From: a virus
Direction: 5' to 3' (one strand)
IMG/VR virus record: IMGVR_UViG_3300028559_002717
Location: 1-37,262 of that record
Length of the DNA stretch: 37,262 nucleotides
The notes under the pieces are model-generated. The model saw nothing but the letters and a program-made list of their open reading frames with translations, did not search any database and was not told where the DNA came from. A program made the translations under genes and the position numbers. Shown piece by piece: positions 1-9,202 of the stretch. Numbering within the stretch: position 1 is the first letter of the stretch; every line of letters begins with the position of its first letter.

Positions 1-2541
1 TCACTGCCAATCCCCCAGGGTGGTGGTATTGCCCGCAATTCGCTGCGCCTCGAACAAGCTGCCGTTCTGCAACGTCGGAGTCACCCCGCCCGTTACCAAC
101 TGAAGCTGCGGGATGATCGTCCCTGCAACGGTGACAACGAAGTATCCGGTGATGCGGGCGGAAAGTTCGGTGCCGACGCCTGCCGTGACCATGCTCGCCG
201 CCGTCAAGACCGTCGTGCCGTTGGTGAATGTCCAGGTTGGTGTGCCCGCCAAGGGGTCTGCCGCGTCCACCCCGACCACTTGCAGACTGTCACCGACAAC
301 AGTTCCCGTTCCATTGACCAGACGAAACCTCGCGTTGCCGCTGGTTGCGCTCATCCCGGTCATGTAGATCGTTGCTGAAAACTCATAGAGGCCGGTTTCA
401 AGTAAGATCGATGCCGGGCTGTCGAACATGGGCTGCAACGCTGTGGTGTCGGTCAGCGCCCGATCCACCGTCACCCTGCGCAGCACGCGCCTGGGTGCGG
501 TCACAGGCACCCACCCGGTATTGCCGGTCCCGGATTCCTTGACATAGAGTGTATTCCCCACAAGGCCCGATCTGCGGCGCAGTGTCGATCCGACGCCTGC
601 GGACACCAACCCTTCCGGCGCGAGGCTCGACACCGCATCAACCACATCGTTTGCCAAGTCCACCACGTTGACTTGTTCGGTATTCCCCTTGCGATATCCA
701 ATGTTGCCGAAGGCCCGGATGTTCGGGCCGAACGTCCCGGCCCCTGTGGTGCCAATCGCGGTTCCGGCAAGACCGGAGCCGAACATATTTGCGCTGATGT
801 TCACATTGTCGATTGACGTCAAGCTTTGCAGGAGAACTTCGTTTTCGGTCCAGCCGCGCGTCGTGTTTCCCGATACGTTCGCCGTGTCCACATCGATCAG
901 GTGGATCGCCTTTTCCCCGGTCCCGCCACCGTTCAACGTGTTGCCCGTCACAGAAAGCCCCGTCACGGGTCCGATCACATAGACCGCCTTGATGCCGGTC
1001 GCCCCCGGATGAATGTCGATGCTGTTGCTGCCGACCGTGACATCATCCCATTGGTCGTTTGTGAACACGCCTTCGTCCAGATATCCGCTGATCGCGTTTC
1101 CGCTGACCACCGCGTTCCGGCTTGGAACCACCCCTTGCAGCGCAATCCCTCGGTTCAGGACGCCAGCGCCTTTCAGGGTGTTTGCTGTCACGGTCGGATT
1201 GTCGCAGGCGACGCCATTGATGCCCGCAATCTCGATCCCGTAGAACGTCTGCCCGAGGCCGCTGTTGCCCGTCACCACGGCATTTGGCCCTCCCGCAATC
1301 GACACCAGCATCGCGCCGTCGATGCCCGTGTTCCCGGAAAACACCGGCCCGTCAGCATGGCGGATTTCGCAGCACAGGCCCGCCGAATTGGTCGGGTCCG
1401 CGACGTGGATCATCTCGTTGTCCAAGACTTTGACGTTGGTGCTGAGCCTCGTTCCGGTCCCCCTGACCAGCACGCAACCGGACAAGACCGTGGCAGGGTC
1501 AGCGTCTGACCTGTCCAACCGGCAATTGCGGATGGTGATGTCATCGTTCACTTCGGTGTCGGCGATGTTGTGGGCGCGGATGGAGTAGTTGCTTGTTTCA
1601 GCGATGTCGCACTCATCGATCAGAACCCGGCTATTGCTGACGGCAGATATCCCATATTGGCTGCGGCGCAGCTTCAGCCCTCGCGCCTTGAATCCGGGGG
1701 CGGTCCCGGCGTTCAATGCAATGGCCGACGAAACCGACTTGTCGATGCCGTCCAGAAAGAAGTCCTCCAGGACCAGATCAGCCGCCGATCCCCTGATCAG
1801 GGACGTGCCGGAAAAGCTGGCCCCCTTGCGCAATTCCGCATCGTTGCCCCGGATGGTCACGCTGGCCGTGGTGATGTCGATCTGGGTGTTGAATACATAG
1901 ACCGAGCCCGTCAGCAGTTCGCACACCTTGCCGCCGCTGGCCGCAGTCATGGCTAGCCATGCTGCGCTCATATCCGTGGTGCCGGGGATCGTGTTTTGCG
2001 CAAAGTGGTCCGGTGTGGCACGGCCATCGGGAAGCCAACCCGGCATGTCGCTGATGGCCGTGGCCCCCGCAGATCGGACGATGCGCAGAACGTAAACGAA
2101 GTTGGTCGGAACAGCGACAAACCACCCAACAGTCGTAATCGTGGGGGGCAGCGCGGCGAGCGCGGCAACGCACGCCGCACGATTGCCGTAGGGTTGAATT
2201 GCCGCCGCTGACGATTGCGCACTTGTCAGCAGCACCACATCGACCTTGCCGATATAGTCTTCCAGAGCGGCGGAGGCGAGGTCGGGGACCGTCACCTCGA
2301 TGGGGGTCTTGCGGCCGGTCGGCTCCCTGACCGACCCCTCGTAGTATCCGGGGGCCAGGATCAGGGTGATCACCCCGGCTGCGCTGGTGGTCACCGGGTC
2401 TGGCACCATCGGCAATGCGATCATGCCGGTGCTGGTCACCCGGGTTTCGCCCGGCACGGGGCGCAGCGTGACGACCGCATTGGCGATCGCAACGCCCTTT
2501 GTATCGCGCAGGGTTCCGGTCAGGGTGCAGAGATCAACCAT
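1..2541 (-). CDS. Tail fibre / tailspike with parallel beta-helix (846 aa)
   Basis: Last structural gene, where Mu-like phages carry their host-recognition fibre. The frame is open well upstream, but ATG 2541 is chosen because the upstream part overlaps the neighbouring gene in another frame and its composition is unlike protein. The N-terminal ~100 residues look like a small beta-sandwich (GTLRDTKGVAIANAVVTL). Residues ~180-650 are rich in short repeats of the type N-x-x-S/T-G-N (VSGNTTRG, VTGNTLNG, VSGNAISG), the signature of a right-handed parallel beta-helix as in pectate-lyase-like tailspikes. The C-terminal ~150 residues look like a trimerisation or receptor-binding tip. Base composition is visibly less GC-rich than the tail genes beside it, which suggests module exchange. 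It probably binds, and may cleave, a surface polysaccharide; no catalytic site was identified. The stop codon is at the window edge. Confidence 0.85.
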   Translation of the reverse strand: MVDLCTLTGTLRDTKGVAIANAVVTLRPVPGETRVTSTGMIALPMVPDPVTTSAAGVITLILAPGYYEGSVREPTGRKTPIEVTVPDLASAALEDYIGKVDVVLLTSAQSSAAAIQPYGNRAACVAALAALPPTITTVGWFVAVPTNFVYVLRIVRSAGATAISDMPGWLPDGRATPDHFAQNTIPGTTDMSAAWLAMTAASGGKVCELLTGSVYVFNTQIDITTASVTIRGNDAELRKGASFSGTSLIRGSAADLVLEDFFLDGIDKSVSSAIALNAGTAPGFKARGLKLRRSQYGISAVSNSRVLIDECDIAETSNYSIRAHNIADTEVNDDITIRNCRLDRSDADPATVLSGCVLVRGTGTRLSTNVKVLDNEMIHVADPTNSAGLCCEIRHADGPVFSGNTGIDGAMLVSIAGGPNAVVTGNSGLGQTFYGIEIAGINGVACDNPTVTANTLKGAGVLNRGIALQGVVPSRNAVVSGNAISGYLDEGVFTNDQWDDVTVGSNSIDIHPGATGIKAVYVIGPVTGLSVTGNTLNGGGTGEKAIHLIDVDTANVSGNTTRGWTENEVLLQSLTSIDNVNISANMFGSGLAGTAIGTTGAGTFGPNIRAFGNIGYRKGNTEQVNVVDLANDVVDAVSSLAPEGLVSAGVGSTLRRRSGLVGNTLYVKESGTGNTGWVPVTAPRRVLRRVTVDRALTDTTALQPMFDSPASILLETGLYEFSATIYMTGMSATSGNARFRLVNGTGTVVGDSLQVVGVDAADPLAGTPTWTFTNGTTVLTAASMVTAGVGTELSARITGYFVVTVAGTIIPQLQLVTGGVTPTLQNGSLFEAQRIAGNTTTLGDWQ

Positions 2542-2884
2542 GGGGGTCCTCGTCAGGATAGGGGAACCGGGCACGGATTTCCGCGACCTTGGCGTGGTAG
2601 TCGGCGATCGCGGCCTCGCCGCGTTGCGCCTTGAAGAACAGCGGGTCCGCCTCGATCTGGAAGGCATGACGCCGCGCCGCTCTGGCCTCTGCCATGACCC
2701 CGTCCGGGCCGGGTTCGGCCGCGGGATCGTTTTCGATGCCGGGGGGGAAGGCATCGACGCGGGCCACGCTCTCTCCGCGGCGCGCCTGATGTGCCACCTC
2801 GTCCGGATGGCAGGAGCCGAACCGCAACAGCGCGCCGTCGGGTCCTGTGACGACAAATCTGGCCAGGGTGTCTGCCATGCTCAC
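2534..2884 (-). CDS. Hypothetical tail-associated protein (116 aa)
   Basis: Small acidic protein between the tail-tip gene and the tailspike. The GTG start at 2884 overlaps the stop of the upstream gene as GTGA, a junction used repeatedly in this phage; an ATG two codons later (2878) is the alternative. The N-terminus (ARFVVTGPDGALLRFGSC) looks like a short beta domain. The C-terminal half (RRHAFQIEADPLFFKAQRGE, then YHAKVAEIRARFPYP) resembles the helical tail of small proteins found just before fibres in alphaproteobacterial phages. Its end overlaps the tailspike start by 8 bases, so the two are probably translationally coupled. It may be a fibre adaptor or fibre chaperone, but this rests on position only. 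Confidence 0.75.
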   Translation of the reverse strand: MSMADTLARFVVTGPDGALLRFGSCHPDEVAHQARRGESVARVDAFPPGIENDPAAEPGPDGVMAEARAARRHAFQIEADPLFFKAQRGEAAIADYHAKVAEIRARFPYPDEDPHG

Positions 2885-5223
2885 CTCTGGAACTGCACGG
2901 CGGAGAAATAGCGGCGCAGGACGCGCAGATCGGCGTTCCAGCCGCCGGTCGCGGTCGATTCGCGCTTGCGGGCGCGCAGCTCGTAGGCGGTCACCCCCGT
3001 GCCCAGGTCGAAATCGATCGTGCTGAACGCCATCTGGACCTGCCGCCCGCCCGGTGCCGTGGCATGGTTGGCCCGGCGGACCTCGTCGGTTTCCCGGAAG
3101 ATCGCGACTTGCAGAAATCCCTCGGCATCGGCCTCCAGCGACAGCGCACAGGACAGTTCCGTCGGCACGCCCGTCCGGGTGATCGACAGGCTGCCGATGA
3201 CGGTCCAGGTAACTTCGGTGGTCAGCGTCAGCGTTCCCACCTCGAACGCGCGCACCGGCACGGTGATCTGGTTCGCGCCGATGTCGATCGTCTGCAGCGG
3301 GATGTCCGGCGTAGTGACAGCGGTCCAGGCGGTCCAGGCGGCGGGGCCGTCGATCACCGGACGGCCGCGCCCTTCGTAGGCCTCGTCAGCCACCAGCCCG
3401 GCCGACAGGATGGCCGCGCCGGCCGCGATGTCGGGCGAGGTCCAGGTGGTGACGACGGCCCCGCCCGCCAGACGCACCTCGATCTCGACGCCCTCGACCC
3501 CGTCCTGACCGGCCGCGTTCCAGGTCGCGCGCAGGCCGGGACGGCGCGGGTTGCCCACCCCGTCCTCGACCACATGGGCGACGATGGCGAAATCCTGCAG
3601 CGTCAGGACGGCCGGGGCGACGGTCACCGCAGACGGCACCGACCAGGGCTGTTCATCGGCCACGTCCCAGACGTGGTCGGCGGCATCGCGCTCGCGGATC
3701 ACCAGAGCCTGCAAGATCCTCGTCTGATCGTCCGACACCTCGAAACACTCGAACCCCTTGGCGGCATAGCCGTGGCGCGCGCTGGTCCAGGACACGGCGT
3801 CCAGCGGCTCCAGGATGGCTGCATCGGGCGGCAGAACCAGGCTGTGTTCGGCGAAGCGCCGGGTTTCCGCGATGTCGGCCTGCATCAGGCGCTGCACCTG
3901 GGTGGCATAGGGCGCGGCGGGCAGGTCGAGGGCGCGTTCCAGACGACCGCCGTCCTCGGCCTCCCAGACGGTATTGTAGAGCGGCGGCGCGGGCTTGGAC
4001 TCCCACAGGGCCATGGGTTCCGGATAGGTGGCCGTCGCCGCGTTGAAACGGTTCTCGAAGCCCGGGAAGGGCCTGAACTCCTGGCTGCGGCTGATCACGA
4101 TGTCGTCGTCGGTGAAGAAGAACACCGGCAGGCCGGGCCCGCCGACGCGCGGCTTCCACACGCCGCCCACTTCGGCCAACTGGCCGTTGCAGGCGGCCAG
4201 CAGCGCCTCGATCACGTCGGCGGGGCGCATGTCGACCTTGACCTCGTATCCGGCGCGGAAGGCCGGTTCGGTGCCGCCCGCGTCCAGCGGCACGGCCACG
4301 TCGCATTCGTTCATCGCGGCGAACCATGCGGCCAGCGGCAGGTCCGCGGCCTCGATGCCACCGCCCCAGACGCCGAGGCCGGGCAGGGCAATGCCCCGCA
4401 GGATGTTGTAGATCAACACCATCGGGTTGTCCGACCCCGTCCAGGTGCTGCGGTCTGCCCACCGCTGCGCACCCGAGCCCCCGACGCTCGTGTCGGCGCG
4501 CGGATCGTAGACCGGGATCGACCCGCATTCGAAGCGGACCTCGGGCAGTCCCGAGAACCGCTCTGGGTGAAAGCGGAAGGTGACGATGGCGTGGGCGATG
4601 CCGGTGCCGATCATGTCGGCCGCCCAGGGCCGTTCCGGATAGGTGGCGTATTTGTCCAGCAGGGTCGCGTCGGCGGTGGTCTGGGTGCCGTCGTGATAGG
4701 TGACCCACATGTGGGTTTCGAGCGGGGCCAGCGCCTCGCGGCCATACTCCGAGGATGCCGTCGGTTCGAGGTCGATGTAGCTGCCGTCGACGATGATCCG
4801 GCTCAGGGTCTGGCCCGGCACGTCGCCCAGGTCGATCACATAGGTCAGATAGGCATTGGGGGTGTGGCTGGTGCTGCCATGCGACATCGGCGGGGCAGCC
4901 GCGTTTCCGGCGGTGGCATAGGTGCCCAGGATGAACGACGCGGGATTGGTGCTGCCGCCCGTCGTGACCTCGGTCTGGATGCCGGGCTGGCGGGGCTTGG
5001 GGACCAGCGCCGCTTGCAAGGCCGACAGGACCACTGTCGCCAGCAGACGCCCCGCGATCGTTCCGGTCAGGAAGCTTCCGACGGCCGTGGCCGAAAAGGC
5101 TGCGACAACGCCGCCGCCGGCCGACAGCACCGCAAGGAACACCGGACCTGCCTCGGCCGTCCCGGCGGTGAGGGCCAGCAGCGGCAGAGCAACGAGGGAT
5201 GCAAGGATCGCGCGCCGCATCAT
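2881..5223 (-). CDS. Tail-tip host specificity protein, GTA gp15 / lambda J-like (780 aa)
   Basis: Large tail-tip protein following a DUF2163 gene and an NlpC/P60-like gene, the same order as Rhodobacter GTA gp13-gp14-gp15. ATG 5223 is the start: it overlaps the previous stop as ATGA, and the frame upstream is a shadow of that gene. Residues 1-30 (MMRRAILASLVALPLLAL, then TAGTAEAG) look like a signal sequence or transmembrane segment, and residues ~35-75 are Gly/Ala-rich and hydrophobic. This is common in J-like tip proteins, where it probably inserts into or crosses a membrane rather than directing secretion. The middle (~residues 180-450) matches the phage tail-tip attachment core (NPMVLIYNILRGIALPGLGV). 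The C-terminus contains fibronectin-like beta stretches. It probably caps the tail, holds the tailspike and forms the DNA exit channel. Confidence 0.85.
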   Translation of the reverse strand: MMRRAILASLVALPLLALTAGTAEAGPVFLAVLSAGGGVVAAFSATAVGSFLTGTIAGRLLATVVLSALQAALVPKPRQPGIQTEVTTGGSTNPASFILGTYATAGNAAAPPMSHGSTSHTPNAYLTYVIDLGDVPGQTLSRIIVDGSYIDLEPTASSEYGREALAPLETHMWVTYHDGTQTTADATLLDKYATYPERPWAADMIGTGIAHAIVTFRFHPERFSGLPEVRFECGSIPVYDPRADTSVGGSGAQRWADRSTWTGSDNPMVLIYNILRGIALPGLGVWGGGIEAADLPLAAWFAAMNECDVAVPLDAGGTEPAFRAGYEVKVDMRPADVIEALLAACNGQLAEVGGVWKPRVGGPGLPVFFFTDDDIVISRSQEFRPFPGFENRFNAATATYPEPMALWESKPAPPLYNTVWEAEDGGRLERALDLPAAPYATQVQRLMQADIAETRRFAEHSLVLPPDAAILEPLDAVSWTSARHGYAAKGFECFEVSDDQTRILQALVIRERDAADHVWDVADEQPWSVPSAVTVAPAVLTLQDFAIVAHVVEDGVGNPRRPGLRATWNAAGQDGVEGVEIEVRLAGGAVVTTWTSPDIAAGAAILSAGLVADEAYEGRGRPVIDGPAAWTAWTAVTTPDIPLQTIDIGANQITVPVRAFEVGTLTLTTEVTWTVIGSLSITRTGVPTELSCALSLEADAEGFLQVAIFRETDEVRRANHATAPGGRQVQMAFSTIDFDLGTGVTAYELRARKRESTATGGWNADLRVLRRYFSAVQFQR

Positions 5224-5624
5224 GCCACCCGGAACGCGCGGCTGGCCTGCGACATCGGGGTCATCCCCAACCCACCCGGCATCAGGACATAGACCACCTC
5301 GCCCTGCACGAGGCCAAGGGCATCGCCTTCGGTGGTGGGCACCACCGCCAGGTCGCCGGGGGCGGCGCGGCTGACATGGACCTCGGCCAACTCGCTGGCC
5401 GCCAGGGCGATATGGTCGTCGAACCCCGCGGCGCGCAGCACGCGCAGTCCGCCCTTCAGGGTCCGGTAGCGGCCCCTGAACCGGGCGGCCGGGTCGCGGC
5501 CGGTCATCACCTGGACGGCCCCGGCGGCAAACAGCGCGCAATCATGGTGCCCGAACGCGAACGGCGTGCGAGCCACCTCGGCCAGCCAGGCGATCAGCCG
5601 CGGTTTCCAATCCGGGCGTCTCAC
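5220..5624 (-). CDS. NlpC/P60-like tail peptidase, DUF6950 type, GTA gp14-like (134 aa)
   Basis: Starts at GTG 5624, overlapping the upstream stop as GTGA; the open frame further upstream is a shadow of the DUF2163 gene. The segment FAFGHHDCALFAAGAVQVMT places a candidate catalytic cysteine at residue 29 in the typical HxDCA setting of small phage NlpC/P60-related proteins. A short beta region follows (APGDLAVVPTTEGDALGLV). Homologues sit at the tail tip and are thought to open peptidoglycan locally during DNA entry. It lies between gp13-like and gp15-like genes and is coupled to both by 4-base overlaps. The catalytic assignment is inferred from the motif. Confidence 0.8.
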   Translation of the reverse strand: MRRPDWKPRLIAWLAEVARTPFAFGHHDCALFAAGAVQVMTGRDPAARFRGRYRTLKGGLRVLRAAGFDDHIALAASELAEVHVSRAAPGDLAVVPTTEGDALGLVQGEVVYVLMPGGLGMTPMSQASRAFRVA

Positions 5625-6280
5625 TGCCCACCCCCCTTGACCGGTGCGGGCGACGGGGTCGGGGCGGGGCGCGGAGCCTCGGCCCGGGCGGTGCCCCACC
5701 AGACCTTCACCGACCCGGACACATCCTGGAACCGGCGGAACCGGTCCGCGCCCCGCAGCGTCTGCACCGCGTCGGATTTGGTCAGGGTCAGCCCGCGCTG
5801 CAGGCTGCGCGCGGCAGAGGCCAGCGTCAGTTCGACAAAGGCCACGCCGCCGACCTCGGGGGTGGTGATCGGGGCGGCGTCGACGAACCCCTTCCAGACC
5901 CGGTGCGGCTCTTCGATCAGTGTGCCCGTGGCGGGAAAGAACAGCGCGCGATGGATTTCGACCGGGACGAGGCCTATGTCCAGGGTCCGGGTCAGATAGG
6001 CCACCGTTGCGTCCAGAGGGTTCAGGATCACCCGCAGCAGGCGCACGTCGACCCCGGCGCGCTGCACGATCGGCTCCATCGGCAGCATGGCCCCTTCCCC
6101 GGCATAGGTCCGCGTCGCCCCCCCGATGGTAAAGCTGCGGTCCTCGTCGCCGGTCCACACACCGATCGCCTCTTCGACGCCGGTGGTGCGGTTGCGCGCG
6201 CGCACCCACAGCAGGCTTTTCGAGGCGACACCCTCGCGGCCTTGCAGATAGGTCAGGGCGGTCGCCGAATAGGTTTTCAT
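5621..6280 (-). CDS. DUF2163 tail protein, GTA gp13-like (219 aa)
   Basis: Tail hub component homologous to GTA gp13 and to RcapMu tail proteins. The sequence around residues 20-110 (SLLWVRARNRTTG, IGVWTGDEDRSFTIGG, GAMLPMEPIVQRAGVDVR) follows the usual N-terminal DUF2163 pattern. The last ~20 residues are Pro/Ala-rich and flexible (APRPAPTPSPAPVKGGGQ). ATG 6280 is preceded by GAGGTGA at good spacing, and the previous stop lies 4 bases upstream. Together with the genes on each side it forms the distal tail complex at the end of the tape measure. Confidence 0.85.
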   Translation of the reverse strand: MKTYSATALTYLQGREGVASKSLLWVRARNRTTGVEEAIGVWTGDEDRSFTIGGATRTYAGEGAMLPMEPIVQRAGVDVRLLRVILNPLDATVAYLTRTLDIGLVPVEIHRALFFPATGTLIEEPHRVWKGFVDAAPITTPEVGGVAFVELTLASAARSLQRGLTLTKSDAVQTLRGADRFRRFQDVSGSVKVWWGTARAEAPRPAPTPSPAPVKGGGQ

Positions 6281-6284
6281 CCGA

Positions 6285-6941
6285 TCACCTCAGCGTCTGC
6301 ACGAAGTCGAACGTCATGCCCTCGGTCACCGTCTGCCAACTGGTTCCCTTCGCGACCGTGCCGGGCCGGATCACCGCCTTGCAGGCGGCGCGCAACAAGG
6401 TGACGGGCGTTGCCACCGTGACGCCCGCCCGCACCGGCGGGGTCACTTCGAACGCCGGCGTGATCCCGCCTGCGGAGGCGTTCACGGCCGCGTCGACCAC
6501 CCGGTGCAGGGCCTGTCTGCCGCTGTTGTAGGCCCAGCTCAAATAATCCCCCCGCGACAGCACGTAGAAGGCGGGCAACCCGGTCAGCTTGATCTCGCGC
6601 GCATCTGTCCCGAGACTGGCGATCGTCGGCACGGTCGCGCCCAGGAAGGTGCCAGCGGGATCGGCCAGCGGGGCCGGGCGGCGGGTGTCACAGGCGTAGA
6701 AGCTGGCGCCGGGGCGGCGCAGCAGGTCCAGCAGCACATCGGGTGTGGCCGCTTCGGCGCGGGTCATCAGCCCCAGCCGCACCGACCCGGTCCACAGTTG
6801 CGGCCCGGTTTCCGCCACCAGTTGCTCGCCCCCGCCGGTCTGCGCCATCTCGACCTGCGGCGGGGCATCGAAGGTGATTTCGGCCACCGGCAATGCGCCA
6901 AAGAAGGCCTCCAACGACAGGGGGAACGTGAGCACGGTCAA
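6285..6941 (-). CDS. Distal tail protein, GTA gp12-like (218 aa)
   Basis: Lies directly after the tape measure gene and before the DUF2163 gene, the place of the distal tail (Dit-like) ring protein. The N-terminus (TVLTFPLSLEAFFGALPV) and the body with alternating hydrophobic strands fit this role. Start choice is uncertain. TTG 6941 overlaps the upstream stop as TTGA, matching the overlaps in the rest of the operon, and GTG 6935 is two codons later; neither has a strong ribosome binding site. The frame is open far upstream, but that part is a shadow of the tape measure gene. The ring probably connects the tail tube to the tip complex. Confidence 0.75.
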   Translation of the reverse strand: MTVLTFPLSLEAFFGALPVAEITFDAPPQVEMAQTGGGEQLVAETGPQLWTGSVRLGLMTRAEAATPDVLLDLLRRPGASFYACDTRRPAPLADPAGTFLGATVPTIASLGTDAREIKLTGLPAFYVLSRGDYLSWAYNSGRQALHRVVDAAVNASAGGITPAFEVTPPVRAGVTVATPVTLLRAACKAVIRPGTVAKGTSWQTVTEGMTFDFVQTLR

Positions 6942-9202
6942 CCTGTGACCCGCCCGCCCTGGCGCTGGATGCGCTTGACCTCGTGGGGCAGCCGTTCGCG
7001 GCTGAACATCTCCAGCCCTGCCGCCACTCCGGCTACCACCCGCGCCTCGATCTCCTTGTCCCCTGCGGCACCATTGATGTGGACGTGGAGAGCGAGCGGC
7101 CCGGCCCGACCTGCCCCGCCTGCAAAGCCGCCCGCGCTGCCGCCGATCAGGCCGCCCGCCGCGTATCCGGGCAGGTCCGCCCCGGCGTTGATGCGTTCCA
7201 GAACGGGCCTGTAACGCGCCGTTGAACGGGCGTTTACCGCGAACTCTCCGGCGCTCATCATCACCGGCACCCGGTCCGCGGTGCCGCCACCAGCGCCGTA
7301 GATCATCCCGCCCCCGGCCAACAGCGGCAGGCCCTGCGTGCCGCCGCCGCCCCGGCCACCCCCGAACAGCCCGCTGAAGATCCCGCCCGAAATGCCGAAC
7401 AGGCCCGCCAGCGGCCCCTGCCCCAGCCACAGCGCCTGGATGCTGGCATCCAGAAGCGACGATAGCAGTTTCTTGACCGCGTCCGCTGCCGACTCACTGC
7501 CACTGACGATGCCTTGCAGAAAATCGAGCGAGGCATCGCCAAAGAAATCCGCCGCCTCGCGTGCCGCCTGCAACTGCACCTCGGCCGCGATCAACTGCTC
7601 GATCTCGGCCCGCTCGCCCGCCGTCGTCTCGGCCAGAACCTTGCGGTGCTTGGCCAGCTCTTCGCGGACCGGGTCCATCTCGATCATCAACTGCTGCTCT
7701 TCGCGCAGCCGTTCGATCAGCTCGGCCACTGCATCGCGCTCGGCTGCAGCCCCGCCGCCACCGCCTGCGCCAGCACCGGTGCCGCCGGTGGAGCGGGGGA
7801 TGTTGCGTGTCTCAAGCGCACGCTGTGCCGGGGTCGGTGCACCGCGGTTGCCATAGGCCAGAAGGGCCTGCCCGCCCGGTGAGAACTCGACCGCCATCTG
7901 AGCCAGCTGGCCTTGGGCGGCGGCATATTCGCCCGCTGCGGCCCTCACACCCGATAGGATCGCTCCTACTTTCCCGAGCAGCGCATCGGCAGATCCCAGC
8001 GCACTGTCGAACACGCCCGAAAGATTGACCCCGGCAGCCTCGATCAACAAGTCGCGGAGCAGTTCGGTGGCGTCGGCCAGCGCCTCCCGGCGGGCCAACT
8101 GTTCGGCAATCAGGTTGTTCTCGACTTCAAGAGCGGTGGCGAAGCGCCCGTTGTCCTCCGTCCGCTGGTTGTTATCGTCCTGAATAGCGCCGCGAAGGCG
8201 TTGCTGTTCCAGAAGCAGGCTGTTGATCTGGCGAAGTGCGGCCTCTTCGTTGACCGACATGCTGCCCGAGGCTTCTGCAGCGGCAATAAAACGGTCACGC
8301 AGAGTTTCCAGCGCGGCGATCTGCGCGTCGATTCCATCTGCCTGTTCGATTGCCCGGAAGGCATCGAGAACCGGATTGAAGGCACGCTGCGCATCGCGCG
8401 ACCAAACAGACAGGTCGAAGAAGTCAGCAAGGTTGCGCTGACCGCTTTTCATAAAGGTCACCGGCGCGATCTCGGCCCGGATGGACTCGGCGGCTGCGCG
8501 CGCTTGCCGTTCTGCCTCGCGGCGATCAAGTTCCACGATCTCAAGGTAATACTTGCGGGCCGCCTCGGCACCGGCCCCGAACTCTTTGCGCAAATCGGCG
8601 CTAGTTGAACGCGCCTTTTCAGCGGAGTTGCCGTAGCGGTCAATTCCGTCCGCCAAGCCCTCGACGCGATCCCCGAAGGTTCCAGCCTCTTCGCCCGTGC
8701 TGAACAGCCACTGCGTTACCAGCGCCAGACCTGCAATGCTGCCCATCACCACCAGGTTGACCGGGTTCAGCATCCCCATGAACGCCGCGCCCAAGGCCTT
8801 CACCGCCCCGGCCGCGCCCATCGGCCCGATCACCTGGCTGATCTGGCTGCCCTGCTGCACCGCCAGCATCAGCGGGTTCTGCCCCGCCGCCAGCATCATG
8901 CCGACATCGTTGAACTGGGCGACGAGGTTGCCGACCGACCCGGCCGCCATGGTGTTGGTGCGGGTCATCGTCGTGCCCGAGGCGGCGACGGATTTCTGGG
9001 CGGCCGCCAGCCCCAGCAGATCGGCCTCGGTCTTGTCCGCGCTGCGCCCCAGCGCACCGATCCCGGCAGCCCCGGTCTTGCCTGCTGCGTCCAGCGTCTT
9101 TGCCCCGGCACCGGTCTTGGCCACCTCGCCCTGCAGCGCGCGCAGGTCCGCCTTCGCCTGGGCGGAGTCGGACTTGAACAGCATGGACAGGGTGAAGGCC
9201 AA
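6938..9202 (-). CDS. Tail tape measure protein (754 aa)
   Basis: Long protein with alanine-rich helical stretches, in the position and size of a siphovirus tape measure. It has coiled-coil-like segments near the N-terminus (DSAQAKADLRALQGEVAKTG), a hydrophobic segment around residues 130-165 (GAVKALGAAFMGMLNPVNLV and following), long helices in the middle (ELIERLREEQQLMIEMD), and a glycine-rich region with hydrophobic helices near residues 590-650. The last ~100 residues resemble the usual C-terminal tail domain (GEFAVNARSTARYRP). TTG 9202 is taken as the start: it follows the upstream stop directly and has GGAGA about 8 bases upstream; ATG 9184 is the alternative. It should set tail length and may aid DNA passage through the inner membrane. 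Confidence 0.9.
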   Translation of the reverse strand: MAFTLSMLFKSDSAQAKADLRALQGEVAKTGAGAKTLDAAGKTGAAGIGALGRSADKTEADLLGLAAAQKSVAASGTTMTRTNTMAAGSVGNLVAQFNDVGMMLAAGQNPLMLAVQQGSQISQVIGPMGAAGAVKALGAAFMGMLNPVNLVVMGSIAGLALVTQWLFSTGEEAGTFGDRVEGLADGIDRYGNSAEKARSTSADLRKEFGAGAEAARKYYLEIVELDRREAERQARAAAESIRAEIAPVTFMKSGQRNLADFFDLSVWSRDAQRAFNPVLDAFRAIEQADGIDAQIAALETLRDRFIAAAEASGSMSVNEEAALRQINSLLLEQQRLRGAIQDDNNQRTEDNGRFATALEVENNLIAEQLARREALADATELLRDLLIEAAGVNLSGVFDSALGSADALLGKVGAILSGVRAAAGEYAAAQGQLAQMAVEFSPGGQALLAYGNRGAPTPAQRALETRNIPRSTGGTGAGAGGGGGAAAERDAVAELIERLREEQQLMIEMDPVREELAKHRKVLAETTAGERAEIEQLIAAEVQLQAAREAADFFGDASLDFLQGIVSGSESAADAVKKLLSSLLDASIQALWLGQGPLAGLFGISGGIFSGLFGGGRGGGGTQGLPLLAGGGMIYGAGGGTADRVPVMMSAGEFAVNARSTARYRPVLERINAGADLPGYAAGGLIGGSAGGFAGGAGRAGPLALHVHINGAAGDKEIEARVVAGVAAGLEMFSRERLPHEVKRIQRQGGRVTG

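Noticed and set aside
3064-5292. Long plus-strand open frame (742 codons) opposite the tail-tip gene
   Set aside because: Composition rich in Arg, Gly, His and Asp without domain pattern; it mirrors the codon positions of the real minus-strand gene and is a GC-driven shadow.
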